NCBI GenBank assembly: GCA_021778575.1
Contig: JAJYCH010000185.1
Coordinates: 1 to 7,951, forward strand
Length of the DNA: 7,951 nt
Direction of reading: 5' to 3'
Origin: Planctomycetota bacterium
GTDB lineage: Bacteria > Planctomycetota > Planctomycetia > Isosphaerales > Isosphaeraceae
The notes under the pieces were generated by a model. It had not been told where the DNA came from and did no database searches. It saw only the letters and a program-made list of their open reading frames with translations. Each line of letters opens with the position of its first letter. Positions within the stretch are counted from its first letter, which is position 1. Of this stretch, positions 1-7,460 are shown in pieces. Both the position numbers and the translations under genes were made by a program.

Positions 1-351
1 GGTATCCTGGGTGATCTGCCCGAGGTATCGGAAGCAGGCGAGGACGCAAATGCCAAGCGATCCCAGTGTCACCATCGCGCAAGCCGTCGCGTACGTTGGC
101 GGGTCGAAAACGGGGACCAGAAAAAAAATGGTGCTGAACGCGATCATCGCGATCGCCGGACCGATCAACGCCTTGCCGGCGTAGGCATTGGCCTTGTACC
201 AGACGACCGGATCTTCCAGGGTTCTCCGAACCCGGAAGCCGTACCAGATGTTCGGGCCGATCTTCTCGAGGATCAACGGAATGGACAGCCCGATCAGGAG
301 CAGGCCGGTCGAGATCTGCATGATCCAGATGTAAGTTGGCAACCAGGTCAT
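1..351 (-). CDS. SdpI-family integral membrane protein, N-terminal 117 residues (gene runs off left edge)
   Basis: The reading frame starts at ATG 351-349 and stays open to base 1, so the C-terminus lies outside the window. A Shine-Dalgarno-like GGGAGA sits about 6 nt upstream of the ATG, which supports this start. Residues about 6-28 form a first membrane segment. The stretch at 34-60 reads NIWYGFRVRRTL followed by WYKANAYAGK, which matches the SdpI-family pattern (N-x-W/Y-G-x-R then T-L-x-D-P-x-x-W then N-x-x-A/G-G). Two more hydrophobic segments follow at about 61-81 and 88-108. In Bacillus subtilis SdpI is a membrane immunity and signalling protein against the SDP toxin, but most homologues in other phyla have no known role, and nothing here shows a toxin partner. 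A T8 run (plus 121-128) encodes part of the second segment. The gene lies downstream of the kdp genes, with a 90-nt gap that may hold its own promoter. Family assignment is fairly sure; function is unknown. Confidence 0.72.
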   Translation of the reverse strand, partial: MTWLPTYIWIMQISTGLLLIGLSIPLILEKIGPNIWYGFRVRRTLEDPVVWYKANAYAGKALIGPAIAMIAFSTIFFLVPVFDPPTYATACAMVTLGSLGICVLACFRYLGQITQDT

Positions 352-398
352 GAGATCTCCCGCAAAGGTCGCTGGGAACCGATGGTAATCATCCGTCG

Positions 399-427
399 AT
401 TTTACCACGTTCGAAGAAAAAAATCAG
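399..427 (-). promoter_or_regulatory. Possible sigma70-like promoter for the SdpI-family gene
   Basis: Read on the minus strand, TAAAAT (404-399) matches the -10 consensus at 5 of 6 positions. CTGATT (427-422), placed 17 nt upstream, shares only the TGA core with the -35 consensus. Transcription would start near 392, leaving a leader of about 40 nt before the ATG at 351. The local AT-richness stands out in GC-rich DNA. The -35 is poor and overlaps the putative terminator, so this is a weak call. Confidence 0.28.
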
Positions 428-438
428 GTCGCTCCGAT
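417..438 (-). terminator. Weak intrinsic terminator candidate after the 65-aa gene
   Basis: Three bases past the TGA of the 65-residue gene, the minus strand can form a short stem (ATCGG with CC-T-GAT, one bulged base, five-base loop) followed directly by a run of seven T (423-417). The T-run and its position after the last gene of the kdp set suit a Rho-independent terminator. The stem is short and only moderately stable, so it may act only partly or not at all. Confidence 0.27.
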
Positions 439-441
439 CGT

Positions 442-639
442 TCAAACCAGGCTGATGCAAGTGTAGCAGCGGCCGGCGGCGAGGGCTTCGCGGTCGGCGT
501 ACTCATCAACCGACATATCGCTGACGGTCACGACACGGCCATCGGCCCGCTCGATCAGCACGATCCAGGTTCCGTCATCCAGTTCACGAGGCTCGCCGTC
601 CAGAACATTGGCAATCCTCTCAGCTTTGCTGATTTCCAT
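442..639 (-). CDS. Hypothetical 65-aa acidic protein, last gene of the kdp set
   Basis: I do not recognise this protein. It starts at ATG 639-637, preceded by a strong AGGAGG ribosome binding site about 9 nt upstream, and ends at TGA 444-442. The frame is also open upstream into kdpC, but the Shine-Dalgarno fixes the start here, 44 nt after the kdpC stop. The product is 65 residues, acidic, without membrane segment or signal peptide. A central stretch, WIVLIERADGRVVTVSDMSV at about 25-44, looks like two beta strands joined by an ADGR turn. The tail carries two cysteines in a C-Y-T-C pattern (58-61), which could be a metal or redox pair, though one CxxC alone is little evidence. Spacing and strand suggest co-transcription with kdpC. 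It may be a small cytoplasmic accessory or an unrelated passenger; the sequence does not decide. Confidence 0.68.
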   Translation of the reverse strand: MEISKAERIANVLDGEPRELDDGTWIVLIERADGRVVTVSDMSVDEYADREALAAGRCYTCISLV

Positions 640-683
640 GACTCGATTCCTCCTGCGCTGGAATGATCGAAACGTTGGGCGGA

Positions 684-1274
684 TTACCTCACTTCGGCAA
701 CCACCGATTTCGAGAGCGGCTTCTCGTCGTCGAGGTCGATATTGAGCTTCAAGACGTTGATTCGCGGCGGCGCTCCGATAACAGCGGCCGATCGATCGGT
801 GTTCCGCTCGATCAACTGGCGGACGCGCTCGATCGGTAGGTTTCGCGCGGTGGCCACCCGGTTGGCCTGATAGGTGGCCGCTTCGGGGGTGATGTGGGGA
901 TCGAGACCACTGCCCGAGGCCGTCACCAGGTCGATCGGGGCGACGACCTCGGGCGACGCACTCAGAGCCTCGGCCCGCTTGGCGATCTTGTTCGCAAGGT
1001 CGGGGTTGTGGGTCCCCAGGTTCGAGCCGCCGGCGGCCGAGGCGTTGTAGTCGACCGCCGAAGGGCGAGGCTGGAAGTAACGATCGGACGCAAACGGCTG
1101 CGCGATCAGCGCCGAACCAATGACCTCGCGCTCTTGATTCTTGATCAGGCTCCCTTCGGCCTGATCGGGAAAGACCACCTGCGCCAGAATCCAGACCGTC
1201 GCCGGATAAGCGACCGCGCAGAGACCGAAAGTAATCAGACAGGCGGCGAGGGCTCGAAGCGATTCGCGGATCAT
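684..1274 (-). CDS. kdpC: KdpC, K+-transporting ATPase subunit C
   Basis: KdpC is the single-span subunit of the high-affinity K+ pump KdpFABC. It bridges KdpA and KdpB and is thought to help assembly and nucleotide affinity. The 196-residue product has the usual family length. Residues about 7-34 are the N-terminal membrane helix, including the conserved YPATVW at 23-28. The rest is the soluble domain with family motifs in order: GSALIAQPF (53-61), YFQPRPSAVDYN (66-77), GGSNLG (82-87), NPDL (90-93), and the signature DLVTASGSGLDPHITP (115-130) followed by AATYQANRVATAR (132-144). The start at ATG 1274-1272 has GAGG about 9 nt upstream. The gene begins 42 nt after the kdpB stop and is followed 44 nt later by a small gene, all in one direction, as in a single operon. 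No truncation or missing motif is seen. Confidence 0.97.
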   Translation of the reverse strand: MIRESLRALAACLITFGLCAVAYPATVWILAQVVFPDQAEGSLIKNQEREVIGSALIAQPFASDRYFQPRPSAVDYNASAAGGSNLGTHNPDLANKIAKRAEALSASPEVVAPIDLVTASGSGLDPHITPEAATYQANRVATARNLPIERVRQLIERNTDRSAAVIGAPPRINVLKLNIDLDDEKPLSKSVVAEVR

Positions 1275-1316
1275 GGATCAAATCCTCTTTGTATTTCGCG
1301 TAGTGCGGGCAGATTC

Positions 1317-3458
<2,142 letters not shown>

Positions 3459-3588
3459 GGGTCTTGACTCGTGGAATGAGGGATGGTACCCATCAATGAA
3501 TTCGGAATCGCTCGTTCGCACGATCCGCGGCGGAACGAGAGCTGACAGAGGCGAATCGGACGCATGAAAATTGGTTCGTAATCGTTCG

Positions 3589-3707
3589 TCCTCCGCCGGG
3601 CGAGAGGAACCCCTGCCGGGCCATGGTTTGATTCTTGCTCATTTGCGGGAACAAGAACCTTGCCATCCTTCGAGGCCCGACAGGGGTTTCTCTTGCCCGG
3701 CGGAGGA
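3589..3707. repeat. Long imperfect inverted repeat (hairpin) between kdpA and kdpB
   Basis: The arms at 3590-3621 and 3675-3706 are 32 bases each and complementary at 29 positions. One more pair (3589 with 3707) closes the base. Inside, 3623-3626 pairs with 3663-3666 and 3632-3637 with 3652-3657, so the whole stretch folds into one 119-nt stem-loop with an 8-nt bulge and a 14-base terminal loop. Of the three arm differences, two would be G-U pairs in a plus-strand transcript and one in a minus-strand transcript. No T-run follows on the minus strand, so it is not a standard intrinsic terminator. No clear target-site duplication is visible and no second copy occurs in this window. It could be a mobile palindromic repeat (MITE or REP-like) or an mRNA element that separates kdpA expression from kdpBC. 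Confidence 0.8.
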
Positions 3708-3728
3708 ACCGAGCGGTCGCTTCGTCAA

Positions 3729-3762
3729 GCCGGGCCGGTCAAGGCTTCGCCGGGCTGGTCAA
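3729..3762. repeat. Imperfect 14-bp direct repeat spanning the kdpA stop codon
   Basis: The bases at 3729-3742 and 3749-3762 match at 13 of 14 positions (gccgggccggtcaa against gccgggctggtcaa), with a 20-bp period. Read on the coding strand, the upstream copy encodes L-T-S-P-A, and the downstream copy, shifted in frame because 20 is not a multiple of 3, supplies the TGA that ends kdpA. This suggests a small tandem duplication may have set the present C-terminus. Confidence 0.6.
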
Positions 3763-5493
3763 CTGGTCGGCCACGGGACCAAGCACGACCGCCGGCATGA
3801 ACGACAGGGCTCCGACCAGGATCACGGTTCCCAGCAGCATCCCGGCAAAGGTCAGGTTGTCGGTCCGGAGCGTTCCGGTCGTCTGCGGAACCCGCTTCTT
3901 GGTCGCCAGTGAACCGGCCACGGCGAGCGGAAAAATCAGCGCCGGGAACCGGCCGAGCAACAGGACGATCCCCGTGGCGATGTTCCACGCCGGGTTGTTA
4001 TCGGCGAGTCCCTCGAAGCCCGACCCGTTGTTGGCGGCGGCGGAGGTGAACTCGTAGAGGATCTCGCTGAATCCGTGAGCTCCGGGATTGGCCACGAACG
4101 CCTTCCAACTGGTTGCCGCGAAGATCGCCGCCCCACCGCAGATGACCAGCGGGTGGATCAAGAGCGCGAGCATCGCCAGCTTGACCTCTTTTGACTCGAC
4201 CTTCTTGCCGAGATATTCCGGAGTTCGACCCACCATCAGCCCGGCGATGAACACGGCGACGATGATGTACATCAGCATGTTCTCGAATCCCGCGCCGATG
4301 CCACTGAAGACGACGTTGAGCATCATCAACACCATCGGCACCATACCGGCGATCGGGTTGAGACTGTCGTGCATGCTGTTGACCGACCCGTTTGAGGTGG
4401 CGGTGGTGATCGCCGCCCAGGTGGCCGAGGCCACCGGTCCGAAGCGGACCTCTTTCCCCTCCATGTTCGGGCCGGAGTGGACCGGCAGTCCAAGAGTGGC
4501 CGCGCTGGGTTGAACCTCGGCGAGGATGGCGATCACGCACCCGACCAGCAGGAGCGTCAGCATCACGCCAAAGATCACCAGCGAATGCTTGCGATCGCGC
4601 AACAGGTATCCCGCCATGATGATCGACGCCATCGGTAGCAGCGGGATCGAGGCCAGTTCGAGCAGGCCGCTCCAAGGGGTCGGGTTCTCGAACGGGTGGG
4701 TCGAGTTCGGGCCGAAATAGCCGCCGCCGTTGGTTCCGACCTGCTTGATCGCGACCAGGGCCGCGACCGGCCCTCGGGCAATGGCCTGGGTCTCGACTTT
4801 CGTGGCCGCGCCATCGAGCGTGATCGCCTTGGTCGCCGGTCCGAACGTCATCGGCACACCCAGACCAACCAGCGCGACCGCCAGGACCAGGGCGAGCGGC
4901 AGGAGCACGAAGATCAGGCTTCGCATCAGATCGACATAAAAGTCACCCAGGTCGCGATCGCCGCGCAGACCTCGAAGCGTGGCGAGCATCACGCAAAGAC
5001 CGGCGGCCGGCGTGACGAACATCAGCCAGACGATCGAGCCGATCTGGCTAAAATACGACAGGTTCTGCTCGCCCGAATAATGCTGCAAGTTCGTGTTCGT
5101 CACGAACGAGCAAACCGTGTTGAAGATCACCGCCGTGTCGGCTCCGTCGTGAGCGAGTCCAGCGGCGTCCTTATAGCCCAGAGTGGCGAGCGACCCCTTG
5201 TCGTCGGGATTCAGCGGCAACGACTGCTGGAAGTAGAGGAGGCCGAACGCGATCACGAAGAGCGCGGCGTTGAAGGCGAGCATGGCATAAGCATATTGCT
5301 TCCAGCTCATCGCCTCGGGTGTTTTCTTGCCGATCAGGCGGCAGACGAACATCGGGATGGCGTCGATTCCTTTGCCCGCCCGGTTGGTCGGGACGTCGAG
5401 CAAGCGGGCCATGAGCCAGCCGAGCGGGAACGAGGCGGCGATTGGTAGGGCGAAGGCCCACGTTGGATTCAACCAGGCGGTGGACGATTCCAC
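3739..5493 (-). CDS. kdpA: KdpA, K+-binding and channel-like subunit of the K+ pump
   Basis: KdpA belongs to the superfamily of K+ transporters and selects K+ at the outer face before passing it to KdpB. The 584-residue product (E. coli 557) has the expected string of about ten membrane helices and all four selectivity-filter loops: VTNTN (131-135), VGTNGGGYFGPNSTHPFENP (252-271), TSNGSVNSMHDS (366-377) and AANNGSGFEGL (486-496). The family motif GRTPEYLGKK lies at 422-431. The third filter has Asn in the position where E. coli has Cys; this position varies and I do not take it as a defect. The start is GTG at 5493-5491, supported by GGAG 9 nt upstream and by the match of its N-terminus to other KdpA proteins. 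It begins 64 nt after kdpF. The C-terminal tail (after about 574) is set by a small direct repeat that supplies the stop codon. Confidence 0.97.
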   Translation of the reverse strand: MESSTAWLNPTWAFALPIAASFPLGWLMARLLDVPTNRAGKGIDAIPMFVCRLIGKKTPEAMSWKQYAYAMLAFNAALFVIAFGLLYFQQSLPLNPDDKGSLATLGYKDAAGLAHDGADTAVIFNTVCSFVTNTNLQHYSGEQNLSYFSQIGSIVWLMFVTPAAGLCVMLATLRGLRGDRDLGDFYVDLMRSLIFVLLPLALVLAVALVGLGVPMTFGPATKAITLDGAATKVETQAIARGPVAALVAIKQVGTNGGGYFGPNSTHPFENPTPWSGLLELASIPLLPMASIIMAGYLLRDRKHSLVIFGVMLTLLLVGCVIAILAEVQPSAATLGLPVHSGPNMEGKEVRFGPVASATWAAITTATSNGSVNSMHDSLNPIAGMVPMVLMMLNVVFSGIGAGFENMLMYIIVAVFIAGLMVGRTPEYLGKKVESKEVKLAMLALLIHPLVICGGAAIFAATSWKAFVANPGAHGFSEILYEFTSAAANNGSGFEGLADNNPAWNIATGIVLLLGRFPALIFPLAVAGSLATKKRVPQTTGTLRTDNLTFAGMLLGTVILVGALSFMPAVVLGPVADQLTSPAKP

Positions 5494-5542
5494 GACAGTG
5501 ATCTCCGGCGAGTCGAAGGGATTGACATCAGGTGACCGACAC

Positions 5543-5671
5543 GAATCGGATCAACAATCAAAAATGTTCCGGCCGGATCATGGCATAGCCCAGATAGACC
5601 AGGGCCGCCATGGTCAGGATCGAGCAGAGATACAGCATCGTGGACATCGTCCTTCCCGTGAATCGGATCAA
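5543..5671. repeat. Pair of 12-bp direct repeats flanking kdpF
   Basis: The sequence gaatcggatcaa occurs at 5543-5554 and again at 5660-5671, the two copies starting 117 bp apart. On the coding strand one copy overlaps the stop of the 26-residue micro-ORF just before the kdpF ribosome binding site, and the other lies just after the kdpF stop, ahead of kdpA. The kdpF cassette is therefore bracketed by direct repeats. They may be relics of a duplication or chance; no function can be read from them. Confidence 0.5.
5558..5647 (-). CDS. kdpF: KdpF, small stabilising membrane peptide of the K+ pump
   Basis: This 29-residue gene is too short for most gene callers. It starts at ATG 5647-5645 and ends at TGA 5560-5558. 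KdpF is a single-helix peptide that sits with KdpA and stabilises the KdpFABC complex in the membrane; E. coli KdpF is also 29 residues. The product has one hydrophobic helix (about residues 4-23) and the ending YLGYAMIRPEHF, which fits the family's usual tail (Y-L-x-Y-A-L-hydrophobic then a short polar end, often R-P-E-x-F). A GGGAAGG lies just upstream, with slightly short spacing to this ATG; starting at Met4 (5638) would give 26 residues. It begins 20 nt after the upstream micro-ORF and ends 64 nt before kdpA, the expected place for kdpF. Confidence 0.88.
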   Translation of the reverse strand: MSTMLYLCSILTMAALVYLGYAMIRPEHF

Positions 5672-5748
5672 AGCCGGTCACAAGCCGCGACCAGCCCGAA
5701 AAACAAGCCGAAAAGCGTCAAACCCAGAGCAAGAGTTCCCAGAGCCAT
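5668..5748 (-). CDS. Kdp-associated 26-aa hydrophobic micro-protein (uncharacterised)
   Basis: This is a 26-codon frame from ATG 5748-5746 to TGA 5670-5668, with AGGA 7 nt before the ATG. The product is almost wholly hydrophobic from residue 2 to 22, rich in Leu, Gly and Phe (ALGLTLFGLFFGLVAA), long enough for one membrane helix, and ends in the polar tail C-D-R-L. It lies 39 nt after the response regulator stop and 20 nt before kdpF, on the same strand. From memory, similar short membrane peptides ending in Cys-Asp/Glu-Arg-Leu occur just before kdpF in kdp operons of other bacteria, but I cannot check that here. It may be a second small subunit of the pump or a link between pump and regulator; both are inference. 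Ribosome binding site, helix and position make a real gene more likely than chance. Confidence 0.62.
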   Translation of the reverse strand: MALGTLALGLTLFGLFFGLVAACDRL

Positions 5749-5787
5749 GTCAAGATCCTTTGAGTTGTTGGGGCACGGGTGAATCGG

Positions 5788-6513
5788 TTATTCGTTGCCG
5801 AGATCAATGGGAAGATTGGTCCGGCCGAAGGTGAATCGTTCGTAATGGCGCTGCATGTTTCGATGGGCGGGTTCAAACTTGCGGTCGGCCTTGAGCGCGG
5901 CCTGGTAGGCGTGATACGAGGCGTCGTGCTCGCCTCTCGACTCGTGGAGGACTCCCATCAGGTTGAGGGTCTCGGCCGACCTTGGATTAAGGCTGATGGC
6001 CTGACGGAGCAAGGCTTCGGCGTCGCCGAAGTGACGGCGATTGATGGCATGTTTGGCTTCGCGGAGAGTGCCCTGGAATGAGCCGTTCAGCAGGGCGACC
6101 GGCGTGCCCGGCGGCTTCGCTTTCCCGGGCTCGTTCCGATCTGCCTGGCGATCGAGAACATCGGCGACGGCGCGGCGCAAGGTATCGGGGGTGAGCGGTT
6201 TGGAGAGGAAGTCGATCGCTCCCAGCTTGATCGCGGCCACGGCGTCGGGAATGCTCCCGTGCGCGGTGATGATGATGACCGGAACGTCGTTGCCAACCGC
6301 CCGGAGCCGTTCGAGGACTCCCATCCCGCCGATCCGAGGCATCTGGAGATCGAGCAGGACCAGGTCGGCCCGATGGTGCTTCAGCCAGTCGAGAGCGGTT
6401 TCGCCGTCCTCGGCCGAGGCCAGTTCGGCGCCGGTTGATTCGAGCGCGGTCCGGAAGACGAGACGGACGTTGGGCTCGTCGTCAACGATCAAGATCTGTT
6501 TGGCACGGTTCAT
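5788..6513 (-). CDS. Response regulator, NtrC-like receiver domain fused to TPR-like C-terminus
   Basis: The 241-residue product has a complete receiver domain at about 5-120: acidic pair Asp11-Asp12, phospho-acceptor Asp55 in LVLLDLQMP, Thr83 in IIITAHGS and Lys105 in FLSKPL. The wording of the second half (AHGSIPDAVAAIKLGAIDFL) resembles receivers of the NtrC group. After a Pro-rich linker (about 122-140), residues about 145-230 are helical with TPR character: a repeat around DAEALLRQAISLNPRSAETL, then NLMGVLHESRGEHDASYHAY with the Ala/Tyr/Pro spacing of a second one. No winged-helix, AAA+ or Fis-type HTH domain is visible, unlike KdpE, which ends in a winged helix. The output is probably protein-protein contact, or unknown. 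The ATG overlaps the kinase stop (ATGA, 6513-6510), so translation is likely coupled and the kinase is the natural partner. The kdp genes follow 39 nt later. Confidence 0.9.
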   Translation of the reverse strand: MNRAKQILIVDDEPNVRLVFRTALESTGAELASAEDGETALDWLKHHRADLVLLDLQMPRIGGMGVLERLRAVGNDVPVIIITAHGSIPDAVAAIKLGAIDFLSKPLTPDTLRRAVADVLDRQADRNEPGKAKPPGTPVALLNGSFQGTLREAKHAINRRHFGDAEALLRQAISLNPRSAETLNLMGVLHESRGEHDASYHAYQAALKADRKFEPAHRNMQRHYERFTFGRTNLPIDLGNE

Positions 6514-7283
6514 GAGGGCGTTCCTTCCTGTTCATCCCAGGTGGACTTCCCGTTCGAGAGATCGGTCACGGCGGTCGGCAAGGTGAAAGAGAAGGTTGTT
6601 CCCTGGCCGGGTTGGCTCTGGGCGTCGATCCGGCCATCGTGGGCCTCGACGATCTCGCGGGCGATCGCCAGGCCGAGGCCGGCCCCGCCCGACGATTTCG
6701 AGCCCGGCACCCGGTAGAACTTCTCGAAGATCCGCGACAGGTTCTCGGGGGCGATCCCGACGCCCGAATCCTTGATCGAGAACTCGACCGATCCGTCGGG
6801 TCTGACCCGGCTCGACAGCTCGACCGAACCGTTTCTGGGAGTGTGCGAGAGCGCGTTGCCGACCAGGTTGTCGAAGACGTGGCTGATCCGGTCGCGATCG
6901 ACCGAGACCAGCGGCAGGCCGAAGGCGACCGCCCCCTTCAGCGACACCCCGCCGTCCTTGGCCCGGGACTCGAACCGCTCGATCGCCTCGGCGATCAGGT
7001 CGGCCGGGGCCGCCGGCTGGCGGTCGAGCCGGACCCGTCCCTGTTCGATCCGGGTCAGGTCAAGCAGGTCGTTGATCATCGCCAGGAGCCGGTCCGAGTC
7101 CTGCCTGGCGACCAGAAGAAGCTCGATCTGCTTGGGATTGAGCGGTCCGACGATCTCCTCCAGCAACAGGTGAACCGTCATTTGAACACCCGTCAACGGG
7201 GTCTTCAACTCGTGGCTGACGGTCGAGACCATGTCGCTCTTGAGCTGGTCGAGCAGGCGGAACCGGGTGACGTCGGTCATCAC
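6510..7283 (-). CDS. Histidine kinase catalytic core (HisKA + HATPase_c), 3' part of the interrupted kinase
   Basis: If the upstream TGA is real, this is the part that could still be made separately. The first start codon after the stop in this frame is GTG 7283-7281, followed at once by ATG 7280-7278, and GGGAG lies 8 nt before the GTG, so reinitiation is possible. The 257-residue product has the dimerisation/phospho-acceptor H-box VSTVSHELKTPL with His24, N-box FDNLVGNALSHTP (Asn139, Asn143), G1 box DSGVGI (172-177), F-box FEKFYR (186-191) and G2 box GGAGLGLAIAREI (199-211). All residues needed for ATP binding and autophosphorylation are present. It has no membrane part, so it would be a soluble kinase core cut off from its sensor. 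The stop overlaps the response regulator start by 4 nt. More simply, this is the C-terminal half of the full kinase. Confidence 0.85.
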   Translation of the reverse strand: MMTDVTRFRLLDQLKSDMVSTVSHELKTPLTGVQMTVHLLLEEIVGPLNPKQIELLLVARQDSDRLLAMINDLLDLTRIEQGRVRLDRQPAAPADLIAEAIERFESRAKDGGVSLKGAVAFGLPLVSVDRDRISHVFDNLVGNALSHTPRNGSVELSSRVRPDGSVEFSIKDSGVGIAPENLSRIFEKFYRVPGSKSSGGAGLGLAIAREIVEAHDGRIDAQSQPGQGTTFSFTLPTAVTDLSNGKSTWDEQEGTPS

Positions 7284-7291
7284 GATCGCCG

Positions 7292-7296
7292 CTCCC
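7292..7296 (-). promoter_or_regulatory. Internal Shine-Dalgarno-like GGGAG before the kinase-core start
   Basis: GGGAG at 7296-7292 lies 8 nt before the GTG-ATG pair at 7283-7278, the first possible start after the nonsense codon. The spacing is right for a ribosome binding site. In GC-rich coding DNA such a match can arise by chance, so it only permits reinitiation and does not show it. Confidence 0.35.
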
Positions 7297-7310
7297 AGGA
7301 GCCCCCGGGC

Positions 7311-7377
7311 GTCGTCGCGGATGGCCAGGACGTGAGGGAGGAAGAACCGTTCCTGACCGTCGTCGCGGATGGCCAGG
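7311..7377. repeat. Perfect 19-bp direct repeat inside the PAS region of the kinase
   Basis: The same 19 bases (gtcgtcgcggatggccagg) occur at 7311-7329 and 7359-7377, starting 48 bp apart, a multiple of three. On the coding strand each encodes L-A-I-R-D-D in the same frame. Both copies lie between the nonsense codon and the kinase-core start. They may reflect two similar PAS beta strands or a local duplication or gene conversion. Confidence 0.6.
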
Positions 7378-7460
7378 GCATGTTCGAGGCTGATCGACCA
7401 GCGATCGAACTTGCCCGAGAGGACCTCGGCAAGCGGCTCTCGGAGCGGGATCGGCGCGGT

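Noticed and set aside
442..1281. 279-codon minus-strand frame covering kdpC and the small gene
   Set aside because: The upstream part is the wrong frame of kdpC. Only the last 65 codons, which have their own strong ribosome binding site, are taken as a gene.
3589..3707. Hairpin as a classical intrinsic terminator
   Set aside because: No T-run follows the stem on the minus strand, and kdpB and kdpC lie downstream in the same direction.
4696..5448. 250-codon plus-strand frame opposite kdpA
   Set aside because: It is a shadow of kdpA with low-complexity charged composition (R, D, E, H, Q) and no recognisable domain.
5494..5787. A c-di-AMP (ydaO-type) riboswitch or promoter directly before the pump genes
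   Set aside because: The gaps between RR, micro-ORF, kdpF and kdpA are only 39, 20 and 64 nt, too short for a riboswitch, and no convincing -35/-10 pair is seen.
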